Both the position numbers and the translations under genes were made by a program. DNA of 5,868 bases. Source: Methylocystaceae bacterium (GTDB taxonomy: Bacteria > Pseudomonadota > Alphaproteobacteria > Rhizobiales > Beijerinckiaceae). Below the pieces are notes generated by a model. It was not told where the DNA came from and did not search any database. It saw only the letters and a list, made by a program, of their open reading frames with translations. This document shows, one piece after another, positions 1 through 5,787 of this stretch. The DNA lies in assembly GCA_003152255.1 (NCBI GenBank), contig PLZT01000741.1, forward strand, positions 1 through 5,868, in the 5' to 3' direction. Position 1 is the stretch's first letter. Each line of letters begins with the position of its first letter.

Positions 1-1411
1 TCATCACCGGATTCCAACGGCGGCCCGGCCGCCAATGGGCGGCGATATCCTCGGCGCCGCGCCAAAAACCCACGGCGAGCCCCGCGGCGTATGCGGCGCC
101 GAGCGCGGTTGTCTCCAGGCTGCGTGGGCGCACGACGGGAACCCCGAGAATATCCGCCTGAAATTGCATCAGCAGCTCGTTCGCCGCCATGCCGCCGTCG
201 ACGCGCAGTTCCTCTAGCGCGGCGCCCGAGTCCGCAACCATCGCGGCGAGGACCTCGCGGGTTTGGTAGGCGGCCGCCTCCAGCGCGGCTCTGGCGATGT
301 GCCCTTTGTTGGAGAAGCGCGTGAGGCCGGCAATGACGCCGCGCGCGTCGGCGCGCCAGCGCGGCGCGTAAAGGCCCGAAAAGGCGGGCACGAAATAAAC
401 GTCGCCATTGTCCGCGACCGAGCGCGCCAGCGGTTCGACGGCTTCGCTGCTGTCGATGATCCCGAGATTGTCCCGTAGCCATTGCACCAGCGCGCCGGCG
501 ATGGCGATGGAGCCCTCCAGCGCATAAACGGGCTTCGACTCCCCGAGCTTATAGGCGAGCGTCGTCAGCAGGCCCTTGGTGGAGATTTTCGGCGTCTCGC
601 CCGTGTTCATCAGGAGGAAGCAGCCGGTGCCGTAAGTGTTCTTGGCCTCGCCCGGCTTGAGGCAGGCTTGTCCGAGCAGCGCGCCCTGCTGGTCGCCGAT
701 CGCGCCGGCGAGCGGAACGCTTCCCATCGCGCCATAAAATTCGCTCGACGAGCGAATCGCCGGCAGGCAGGCTCTGGGGATGTCGAACAATCGCAGAATG
801 TCCTCGTCCCAATCGAGCGTCGCGAGATTCATCAATTGCGTGCGCGAGGCGTTGGTCGCGTCGGTCACATGCCGTCCGCCGCGCGGACCGCCCGTCAGAT
901 TCCAGATCAGCCAGGAGTCGATCGTTCCGAACAGAACCTCGCCATTTTGCGCGCGCGCTCGGGCGCCGGGGAGGTTCTCGAACAGCCAGACCAGTTTGAG
1001 TCCGGAGAAATAGCTCGCCAACGGCAGGCCCGTTCGCGCGCGCAGGCGATCCGTCCCGCCGTCGCTTGCAAACCGCGCGACAAGCGCTTCCGTCCGCGTG
1101 TCCATCCAGACGATCGCATTGCACAGCGGCGCGCCCGTCGCCTTGTCCCAAAGCACGGTGGTCTCGCGCTGATTGGCGACGCCGATCGCCGCGAGATCGG
1201 ACCCCGCGGCGGAAGCTTTCGCCAAGGCGTCGTCGATCACCGCGAGCGTGTTTCGCCAGATCTCCGTCGCGTCGTGCTCCACCCATCCGGGCTGGGGGCA
1301 GATCTGCGCATGCTCGCGTCGGGCGAGCGTCACGACCTCGCCGGCTTCGTCGAACAGGATGAAGCGCGTGCTGGTCGTGCCTTGATCGATCGCGCCGACG
1401 TATTTGGCCAT
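1..1411 (-). CDS. glpK: Glycerol kinase, 3'-truncated by the window edge
   Basis: This cytoplasmic FGGY-family kinase phosphorylates glycerol with ATP to sn-glycerol 3-phosphate. The frame is open from ATG at 1411 to the left edge, giving 470 residues; the E. coli enzyme has about 502, so roughly 30 C-terminal residues lie outside. Visible motifs are the phosphate-binding DQGTTSTR (9-16), NQRETTV (80-86), FGGY signature 1 [13 protein letters not shown] (134-146), [10 protein letters not shown] (239-248), NTYGTGCF (258-265) and RVDGGMAAN near the C-terminus. Glycerol ligands known from E. coli align as R82, E83, W102, Y134, D240 and F265. The segment between YGA and GAIGDQQ is several residues shorter than in E. 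coli and lacks the GGKGGTR loop that binds the inhibitor fructose 1,6-bisphosphate. The start is chosen because [14 protein letters not shown] matches the family N-terminus; no strong Shine-Dalgarno precedes it. No glpF or glpD is visible next to it. The family assignment is essentially certain. Confidence 0.97.
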   Translation of the reverse strand, partial: MAKYVGAIDQGTTSTRFILFDEAGEVVTLARREHAQICPQPGWVEHDATEIWRNTLAVIDDALAKASAAGSDLAAIGVANQRETTVLWDKATGAPLCNAIVWMDTRTEALVARFASDGGTDRLRARTGLPLASYFSGLKLVWLFENLPGARARAQNGEVLFGTIDSWLIWNLTGGPRGGRHVTDATNASRTQLMNLATLDWDEDILRLFDIPRACLPAIRSSSEFYGAMGSVPLAGAIGDQQGALLGQACLKPGEAKNTYGTGCFLLMNTGETPKISTKGLLTTLAYKLGESKPVYALEGSIAIAGALVQWLRDNLGIIDSSEAVEPLARSVADNGDVYFVPAFSGLYAPRWRADARGVIAGLTRFSNKGHIARAALEAAAYQTREVLAAMVADSGAALEELRVDGGMAANELLMQFQADILGVPVVRPRSLETTALGAAYAAGLAVGFWRGAEDIAAHWRPGRRWNPVM

Positions 1412-1490
1412 GATGCGTCCGCGTGGGGGATTGGGTTTCGCGCCGGCGGTAGGATAGCGAGTGCTCGGCGTTTCGCGCAAGCGCCCAACC

Positions 1491-1526
1491 AGCGCCAGCG
1501 GAATTATCGGCGCGCGCTCTGGCGCT
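1491..1526. repeat. Inverted repeat in the glpK / 6S RNA divergent spacer
   Basis: AGCGCCAG (1491-1498) and CTGGCGCT (1519-1526) are perfect 8-bp inverted copies separated by 20 bp. The intervening segment carries an AT-rich core (GAATTAT, about 1501-1507) in an otherwise GC-rich spacer. It lies between the start of glpK (80 bp away) and the 6S RNA (about 65 bp away), so it could be an operator for either gene or a hairpin in the glpK leader. In DNA this GC-rich an 8-bp match can arise by chance. No regulator is identified. Confidence 0.25.
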
Positions 1527-1580
1527 TATCTTCGCGCGGCGCTACATTGATTCGGCGGCGCTGCGGGGCGCGTGTTGGAC

Positions 1581-1586
1581 TTTAAT
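1581..1586 (+). promoter_or_regulatory. Putative -10 box of the 6S RNA gene
   Basis: TTTAAT matches the TATAAT consensus at five of six positions. It sits 5 nt before G1592, the base at which the closing helix of the 6S RNA begins. The position fits a sigma70-type start at about 1592. No good -35 hexamer is seen at 16-18 bp spacing, so the assignment rests on the -10 box and on agreement with the RNA fold. Confidence 0.35.
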
Positions 1587-1591
1587 TCCCC

Positions 1592-1742
1592 GGGGCCTTA
1601 TCGATCTCCATGGGAGCTGTCCCTGGTCTCGCCCGTGGGCTTGGCCACATGGCGCCCACCTACTCTGTAGGTTCCCGGGATCGACGTCCCACGGCTCTCG
1701 TGGCCCGCACCCGCCTTTCCGGCTCAATTCCTCCGGCCCCCC
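1592..1742 (+). ncRNA. ssrS: 6S RNA, alphaproteobacterial type
   Basis: 6S RNA mimics an open promoter and sequesters the housekeeping sigma-RNA polymerase holoenzyme. I recognise the alphaproteobacterial signature blocks, including GGGAGCTGTCCCTGG (1612-1626), CCCACCTACTCTGTAGGT (1655-1672) and CGGGATCGACGTCCCACGG (1676-1694). The fold is coherent. GGGGCC (1592-1597) pairs with GGCCCC (1735-1740) to close the molecule, GTGGGC (1635-1640) with GCCCAC (1654-1659) forms an apical stem, and ACCTAC (1658-1663) with GTAGGT (1667-1672) forms an alternative 6-bp hairpin that competes with that apical stem. GGGA/TCCC (1677-1690) and CCACG/CGTGG (1689-1703) give short hairpins on the 3' side. The position directly before the 5-formyl-THF cyclo-ligase gene is the conserved ssrS-ygfA arrangement. 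Ends are inferred from the closing helix and could be off by about 10 nt. The apparent plus-strand frame opening at 1610 is this RNA running into the next gene. Confidence 0.87.
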
Positions 1743-1750
1743 GACGCGAG

Positions 1751-2332
1751 ATGAACGACTTGAAGACGACGATGCGCCGACACGCTCTCGCCCGCCGCGA
1801 CCTCGTGACGCAACGGGAAGCGCATGACGCCGCCGCCGCGATGAGCGCCCTGGCGTTGGAGTTGGTGCAGAAACTCGCGGCCGCCGGCTGCGCGCCCGTC
1901 GTCTCGGTCTATTGGCCGATCCGCAGCGAGCTCAACACACGCCCGCTGATCGAAACCCTCTGCGAGCGGGGCCTCAAGGTGGCGCTTCCGATTTTGGTGG
2001 CCGTCAAGCGCCCGCTCCTGTTTCGCGCCTTCGAGCCGGGCGACGAACTGGCCAAGGGGCCGTTCGGACTGAGCGAACCCTCGTCCGACAAAGCGGCGTT
2101 GGAGCCGGACATTGTCTTCGCGCCCTTGGCCGCCTTCGACCGCAAGGGGTATCGCCTGGGTTATGGCGGCGGCCTTTACGACGCGACGCTAAACGCATTG
2201 CGCGCGAAACATCCGGTCACGGCGATCGGTATCGCCTACGCCGTGCAGGAGGCGGACTCCATCCCCGTCGAAGATCACGACCAGAAGCTCGACTTTATCG
2301 TCACCGAGCGCGAGACGATCCGCTGCGCGTGA
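1751..2332 (+). CDS. ygfA: 5-formyltetrahydrofolate cyclo-ligase
   Basis: This cytoplasmic enzyme (MTHFS family) uses ATP to convert 5-formyl-THF to 5,10-methenyl-THF, returning the inhibitory storage folate to the one-carbon pool. It has 193 residues, typical of the family. Visible features are the N-terminal basic helix LKTTMRRHALARR (4-16) with K5, the segment VYWPIRSELNTRPLI (53-67) with E60 as the likely substrate-binding glutamate, ALPI (78-81), PDIVFAPLAAFDRKGYRLGYGGGLYD (119-144) with the phosphate-binding GYGGG loop, and a C-terminal DFIVTE. The frame is open upstream into the 6S RNA. ATG 1751 is chosen because it gives the usual short leader before the basic helix; ATG 1772 would remove K5. 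No convincing Shine-Dalgarno is present, and the start lies about 10 nt after the closing helix of the 6S RNA, so read-through and processing of one transcript is plausible. Confidence 0.95.
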   Translation: MNDLKTTMRRHALARRDLVTQREAHDAAAAMSALALELVQKLAAAGCAPVVSVYWPIRSELNTRPLIETLCERGLKVALPILVAVKRPLLFRAFEPGDELAKGPFGLSEPSSDKAALEPDIVFAPLAAFDRKGYRLGYGGGLYDATLNALRAKHPVTAIGIAYAVQEADSIPVEDHDQKLDFIVTERETIRCA

Positions 2333-2342
2333 AGACCATGAC

Positions 2343-2365
2343 CCATCGCGCGCGCCTCGCGATGG
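2343..2365 (+). terminator. Hairpin after the cyclo-ligase gene, weak terminator candidate
   Basis: CCATCGCG (2343-2350) and CGCGATGG (2358-2365) form a perfect 8-bp stem with a 7-nt loop, starting 11 nt after the stop codon. No T run follows, so intrinsic termination would be inefficient; it may instead protect a 3' end. Confidence 0.3.
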
Positions 2366-2447
2366 TCGAGCCGGGCGGTTATCGCGTTGACTATAAATGA
2401 TTAAACGCGCGAGCGAAGACAAAACCGCGACAGGAAATATTCGCTCC

Positions 2448-2477
2448 GTTAACTAAAATTTTCGACCCGTCGTTAAC
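2448..2477. promoter_or_regulatory. Pair of GTTAAC palindromes upstream of the extensin-like gene
   Basis: Identical GTTAAC hexamers occur at 2448-2453 and 2472-2477, 24 bp apart start to start, in a locally AT-rich stretch (about 2385-2460) of the 205-bp spacer. TTAAC resembles a CtrA half-site of alphaproteobacteria, but the classical TTAA-N7-TTAA spacing is absent. The spacer probably carries the promoter of the extensin-like gene; no convincing -35/-10 pair was found. Confidence 0.2.
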
Positions 2478-2537
2478 CGCTGGGTAGCAATCTCGCGTCG
2501 AAGCCTGTCCATCGAGGCGGGCGTCCATGGACCCCCA

Positions 2538-3401
2538 ATGGCTCGTCGCGTCACGCCCCATCTTCTCGTTCTTTCCCCGGCCTTGCTGGCGGCGGTCCTT
2601 TCGGGCTGCTCCGGGCCGGTGAAACCGCAGCGTCCCGCATGGCGCACCCAGGCGGAAAACGCCTGCCTCGCCCAGCGGCGGGTGCAGCCCTCCGCCTATG
2701 TGCAAATCGCCAACGAGATGGACGGCCCCGGCATTTGCGGTCTGACGAGTCCGTTCAAGGTCACGGCCCTGCAGGGGGGCGCCGTGTCCTTCAACGCCCG
2801 GGCGACGTTGGATTGCTCCATGGTCGCCGAACTCGACCAATGGCTCGTCGATGTCGTGCAGCCGGCCGCGCAAGTGCGTTTTGGTCAGGACGTGGTTCAG
2901 ATCAATTCGATGGGCTCCTATGCCTGTCGCGGCATGAACAACCAGAGCAACGCGCCGCTGTCGGAGCACTCCTTTGGCAACGCGCTGGACATCGGCGGCT
3001 TCGTGCTGGCGGACGGACGCGAAATTTCGATCGTGCGCGACTGGACGCGCGGCGATCTTTTGACCCGCGCTTTCCTGATGGATGTTCACGGCGGTTCCTG
3101 CCAGCATTTTTCGACCGTGCTCGCGCCGGGCTCCAATCCTTTTCACTACAATCACATTCATGTCGATCTGGCGATGCATGGACGCGGCGGCAAACATATT
3201 TGCAAGCCGGTCCCGCATGAGATCGCCGCTCCGCCCGTCTCGCCCCTGCTGGTGACCAAGGGGCCGGCCCCCGTCGACGACGACGACAGCGACACCGGCG
3301 AGGCCCCCCCGCGCGCGGCGTTCGAGGGCGGGAGAGCGGCGAGTCTCGACTCATTCGCGGCGCCGCTGCCGCCGAGGCGGGGCGATTCCGGGGAAAACTG
3401 A
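2538..3401 (+). CDS. Extensin-like family lipoprotein, possible M15-type cell-wall metallopeptidase
   Basis: The 287-residue product starts with a short basic N-terminus, a hydrophobic segment (residues 8-20) and a lipobox LSGC ending at C24, so it is predicted to be an envelope lipoprotein. Residues about 40-222 match the extensin-like C-terminal domain common in alphaproteobacteria. Cysteines 43, 67, 93, 130, 188 and 222 suggest disulfides. SEHSFGNALDIGGF (142-155) followed by HYNHIHVDLAMHG (203-215) resembles the zinc site of M15/LAS D,D-peptidases, with H144, D151 and H206 or H208 as candidate ligands; peptidoglycan cleavage is inferred from this and is not established for the family. From about residue 225 the tail is proline- and alanine-rich with an acidic DDDDSD patch and looks disordered. 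ATG 2538 is chosen because it gives a correctly sized signal peptide; the ATG at 2527 is out of frame. The gene lies 205 bp after the cyclo-ligase and converges on dxs. Confidence 0.9.
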   Translation: MARRVTPHLLVLSPALLAAVLSGCSGPVKPQRPAWRTQAENACLAQRRVQPSAYVQIANEMDGPGICGLTSPFKVTALQGGAVSFNARATLDCSMVAELDQWLVDVVQPAAQVRFGQDVVQINSMGSYACRGMNNQSNAPLSEHSFGNALDIGGFVLADGREISIVRDWTRGDLLTRAFLMDVHGGSCQHFSTVLAPGSNPFHYNHIHVDLAMHGRGGKHICKPVPHEIAAPPVSPLLVTKGPAPVDDDDSDTGEAPPRAAFEGGRAASLDSFAAPLPPRRGDSGEN

Positions 3402-3407
3402 CGGACG

Positions 3408-3442
3408 CCCGCACCCTCGCGGGAAGTCACGCGCGGCGCGCG
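3408..3442. terminator. Hairpins between convergent genes, weak bidirectional terminator candidate
   Basis: The 48-bp gap between the two convergent stop codons holds two short GC hairpins. CCCGC/GCGGG (3408-3423) has a 6-nt loop, and CGCGC/GCGCG (3430-3442) has a 3-nt loop. Neither is followed directly by a T run on either strand. They may help stop convergent transcription, but classical intrinsic termination is not supported. Confidence 0.25.
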
Positions 3443-3449
3443 ATTCGCA

Positions 3450-5378
3450 TCACGCGATCTGAACTCTCGCCTCGCCTTGGGTCTCGCCAAGCGTCGCCAG
3501 AACCTTGGCGACGATCGAGGGCGCGTCGAGCTGCGCCTTGGCGATCATCTTGTCGTAGCTGTCCTGATCGATGTAGCAGTCGGGCAGGGTCATGCTGCGG
3601 AAGCGGAAAACGCCGTGCGCGCCATCGAGCAGCCCATCCTCGGACAGCGCCTGGAACACTTGCGCGCTAAACCCGCCGATCGAGCCTTCCTCGATCGTGA
3701 TCAGCACCTCGTGCGAGGTGGCGAGGCGGCGCACCAGATCGCGGTCGATCGGCTTGGCGAAGCGGGCGTCCGCGACCGTGGTCGAGACGCCGCAACTCTC
3801 CAGCTCGTCGGCGGCCTTCAGCGCCTCGGCGAGCCGCGTGCCGAGGCTCAGCAACGCGACCTTTGAGCCCTCGCGCAACACGCGGCCCTTGCCGATCTCC
3901 AGCACTTCGCCGCGTTCGGGCAGCTCGACGCCGACGCCTTCGCCGCGCGGATAGCGGAAAGCGATCGGGCCGTCATTATAATGAACGGCGGTCGCCACCA
4001 TATGGGTCAGTTCCGCCTCGTCGGCCGCGGCCATGATGACCATGCCCGGGAGACAGCCGAGATAAGCGAGATCGAAGGCGCCGGCATGGGTCGGCCCGTC
4101 GGCGCCAACGAGTCCGGCGCGGTCGATGGCGAAGCGCACCGGCAGATGCTGGACCGCGACATCGTGCACGATCTGATCGTAGCCGCGCTGCAGGAATGTC
4201 GAATAAAGCGCGCAAAAGGGCTTATAGCCCTCGGCGGCGAGACCCGCCGCGAAAGTGACGGCGTGTTGTTCGGCGATGGCGACGTCGAAAGTGCGCTCCG
4301 GGAAAGCCTTGCCGAAGATGTCGAGGCCGGTGCCGCCCGGCATCGCGGCGGTGATGGCGACGATTTTTTCGTCGCGTTCGGCCTCGGCGACGAGGCTCTT
4401 GCCGAAGACGCTGGTGTAGCTCGGCGCGTTGGCCTTGGGCTTGATCTGTTGTCCGGTGGCGACATCGAATTTATTGACGCCGTGATATCTGTCGTCCGAG
4501 GCCTCCGCCGGGGCGTAGCCCTTGCCCTTCTGGGTGATGACATGCACCAGCACCGGACCGTCGTCCTTGTCGCGCACATTCATCAGCACGGGCAGCAGAT
4601 GGTCGAGATTATGGCCGTCGATCGGCCCGACATAATAGAAGCCGAGCTCCTCGAACATCGTGCCGCCGGTGATGAAGCTGCGCGAAAACTCCTCTGCCTT
4701 GCGCGCCTTGTCGTAGAAGAAGCGCGGCAGATGACTGGCGAGCTGCTTGGCGGCGTCGCGAATGGAGCGATAGGCGCCGCCCGAAACGAGCCGCGCGAGA
4801 TAGGCCGACATGGCCCCGGTCGGCGGGGCGATCGACATGTCGTTGTCGTTCAAGATGACGATCAGTCGCGAATCGAGCGCGCCGGCGTTGTTGAGGGCCT
4901 CATAGGCCATGCCGGCCGACATCGAGCTGTCGCCGATCACCGCGATGACGTGATTGTCGCCGCCAGCGAGATCGCGGGCGATGGCCATTCCGAGGCCCGC
5001 GGATATCGAGGTGGAGGAATGGCCGGCGCCGAAGGGGTCGTATTCGCTCTCAAGTCGCTTGGTGAAACCGGATAGCCCGCCGCCCGCGCGCAGCGTGCGT
5101 ATGCGGTCGCGGCGACCGGTCAAAATCTTGTGTGGATAGGTCTGGTGTCCAACGTCCCAGATAATTCGGTCGCGCGGCGTGTCGAACACATAATGCAATG
5201 CGACCGTGAGCTCGACCACCCCGAGTCCGGCCCCCAAATGCCCACCTGTCACGGAAACCGCTTCGATGGTCTCCCGCCGTAGTTCTTCCGCCAGTCTATG
5301 TAGTTGAGTTGGCGGGAGTTTCCGTAATTCATCCGGCGTTGAAATCCGGTCTAGAAGGGGGGTCTTTGATGTTGTCAA
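3450..5378 (-). CDS. dxs: 1-deoxy-D-xylulose-5-phosphate synthase
   Basis: This thiamine-diphosphate enzyme condenses pyruvate and glyceraldehyde 3-phosphate to DXP, the entry step of the MEP isoprenoid pathway and a precursor for thiamine and pyridoxal. With a TTG start at 5378 it has 642 residues, the usual size, beginning [21 protein letters not shown] as in relatives. Residues aligning with E. coli active-site positions are H47 (TGGHLG), H120 (GHSSTS), D150 and N179 (metal/ThDP motif), catalytic E370 ([10 protein letters not shown]), R398 (STFLQR), D427 and H431 (GADGPTHAG). The ThDP motif reads GDSSMSAG, with serine where GDG is usual. GAGAAG (5384-5389) lies 5 nt before the TTG. The frame stays open to ATG 5471 and ATG 5546; the latter has GGGGA five bases upstream and would give 698 residues, but the extra segment is not a recognisable part of DXS. 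GC at third positions is only about 47% over the first 45 codons against about 93% further in. Neither xseB nor tlyA adjoins it. Confidence 0.96.
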   Translation of the reverse strand: MTTSKTPLLDRISTPDELRKLPPTQLHRLAEELRRETIEAVSVTGGHLGAGLGVVELTVALHYVFDTPRDRIIWDVGHQTYPHKILTGRRDRIRTLRAGGGLSGFTKRLESEYDPFGAGHSSTSISAGLGMAIARDLAGGDNHVIAVIGDSSMSAGMAYEALNNAGALDSRLIVILNDNDMSIAPPTGAMSAYLARLVSGGAYRSIRDAAKQLASHLPRFFYDKARKAEEFSRSFITGGTMFEELGFYYVGPIDGHNLDHLLPVLMNVRDKDDGPVLVHVITQKGKGYAPAEASDDRYHGVNKFDVATGQQIKPKANAPSYTSVFGKSLVAEAERDEKIVAITAAMPGGTGLDIFGKAFPERTFDVAIAEQHAVTFAAGLAAEGYKPFCALYSTFLQRGYDQIVHDVAVQHLPVRFAIDRAGLVGADGPTHAGAFDLAYLGCLPGMVIMAAADEAELTHMVATAVHYNDGPIAFRYPRGEGVGVELPERGEVLEIGKGRVLREGSKVALLSLGTRLAEALKAADELESCGVSTTVADARFAKPIDRDLVRRLATSHEVLITIEEGSIGGFSAQVFQALSEDGLLDGAHGVFRFRSMTLPDCYIDQDSYDKMIAKAQLDAPSIVAKVLATLGETQGEARVQIA

Positions 5379-5400
5379 AGCAGCTTCTCTACTCTGGATA

Positions 5401-5476
5401 GGTGTAAGGGCCGGCCGTTCAACACCCGTCGCGAAAGGACGGGCTTTAGGTCGAAAGACTTTTTCAGGCATACACC
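5401..5476 (-). promoter_or_regulatory. Possible structured 5' leader of dxs
   Basis: If translation begins at TTG 5378, the transcript would carry a leader that can fold. GGTGTA (5401-5406) and TACACC (5471-5476) form a 6-bp closing stem, and CCCGTC (5425-5430) with GACGGG (5438-5443) forms a 6-bp hairpin inside it. GGTGT can alternatively pair with ACACC (5422-5426), which overlaps that inner hairpin by two bases, so the folds compete. The candidate ribosome-binding site follows 12 nt after the element. I do not recognise a known riboswitch class, and the TPP consensus is absent. The GC of this stretch makes chance pairing possible. Confidence 0.25.
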
Positions 5477-5563
5477 GGTTAGGGCGGCGGGAGCAAATCG
5501 CAAGGCGCCGCGGCGAAGAAATGCCATGCTTGGACGAGTTCGCCATTGATGTCCCCGATTCGC

Positions 5564-5594
5564 TTTACGCTGTCAAAGTCGGCTTAAATATAAT
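5564..5594 (+). promoter_or_regulatory. Putative sigma70 promoter facing away from dxs
   Basis: TATAAT at 5589-5594 is a perfect -10 hexamer in a GC-rich region. TTTACG (5564-5569) matches the -35 consensus at four of six positions, but the spacer is 19 bp, longer than optimal. The predicted start is near G5601/A5602. On the opposite strand, TTGACA (5577-5572) could be a -35 for dxs, without a good -10 at 17 bp. Confidence 0.35.
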
Positions 5595-5600
5595 TTGCGC

Positions 5601-5787
5601 GAATCGAGCGCTCGACCACCCCCGTAATTACGCCGCGATTCGCCGACCGCGCCGTTCCGGCGGCCTTGCTCCGCCTTGGCTGGAAAGCTCGCGCGCGACA
5701 GTCTTGACGCTCTGGCTTGCTCCGAAGCGAAACTCGGCTTAAAAGCCCCTTGCGCCGACGGGGACGTCTCGTCAGGGCGCTTTTTTT
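5601..5787 (+). ncRNA. Candidate small RNA of about 187 nt, unidentified
   Basis: A perfect TATAAT box (5589-5594) precedes, and a strong intrinsic terminator (5752-5787) follows, a stretch with no convincing protein gene, which is the layout of a free-standing small RNA gene. Between them are GCGAATCG (5599-5606) pairing with CGATTCGC (5636-5643), GGCGG/CCGCC (5659-5675, 7-nt loop), CCGA/TCGG (5722-5737) and GGCT/AGCC (5736-5747). It does not resemble tRNA, 4.5S RNA, RNase P RNA or tmRNA. The alternative is that the terminator ends a longer plus-strand transcript, for example one including the 5521-5742 frame. Both the start and the existence of the RNA are inferred. Confidence 0.27.
5752..5787 (+). 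terminator. Strong intrinsic terminator
   Basis: GCGCC (5752-5756) pairs with GGCGC (5776-5780), and GACG (5757-5760) pairs with CGTC (5770-5773) across a two-base bulge (AG). This gives a 9-bp GC-rich stem with a 9-nt loop, followed at once by seven T residues (5781-5787). The polarity is plus strand. A weak competing pairing, CCCC (5746-5749) with GGGG (5760-5763), would disrupt the upstream arm. Confidence 0.75.

Noticed and set aside
482..1585. A 367-codon open frame on the plus strand opposite glpK
   Set aside because: It is antisense to a glycerol kinase with all active-site motifs, has an arginine-rich composition and no domain; it is the mirror of GC-rich codons.
2391..3218. A 275-codon open frame on the minus strand opposite the extensin-like gene
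   Set aside because: The plus strand has a signal peptide, lipobox and conserved domain; the minus frame has none and runs into the intergenic spacer.
3981..5075. A 364-codon open frame on the plus strand opposite dxs
   Set aside because: It is the complement of dxs, low in complexity, with no recognisable motif, whereas the minus strand encodes a complete DXS.
5448..5464. GGTC-GAAA-GACT hairpin followed by TTTT on the plus strand
   Set aside because: The stem is only about 5 bp including a G-T pair, with no plus-strand transcript expected there; too weak for a terminator call.
5379..5480. TPP riboswitch upstream of dxs
   Set aside because: It was considered because DXS needs thiamine diphosphate, but the conserved CTGAGA and ACCTGATCTGG-type blocks of the THI element are absent.
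5521..5742. A 73-codon plus-strand frame ending 9 nt before the terminator
   Set aside because: The position of its stop is suggestive, but third-position GC is middling, there is no domain or clear ribosome-binding site, it overlaps the dxs leader, and the TATAAT box lies inside it. It cannot be excluded as a small hypothetical protein.
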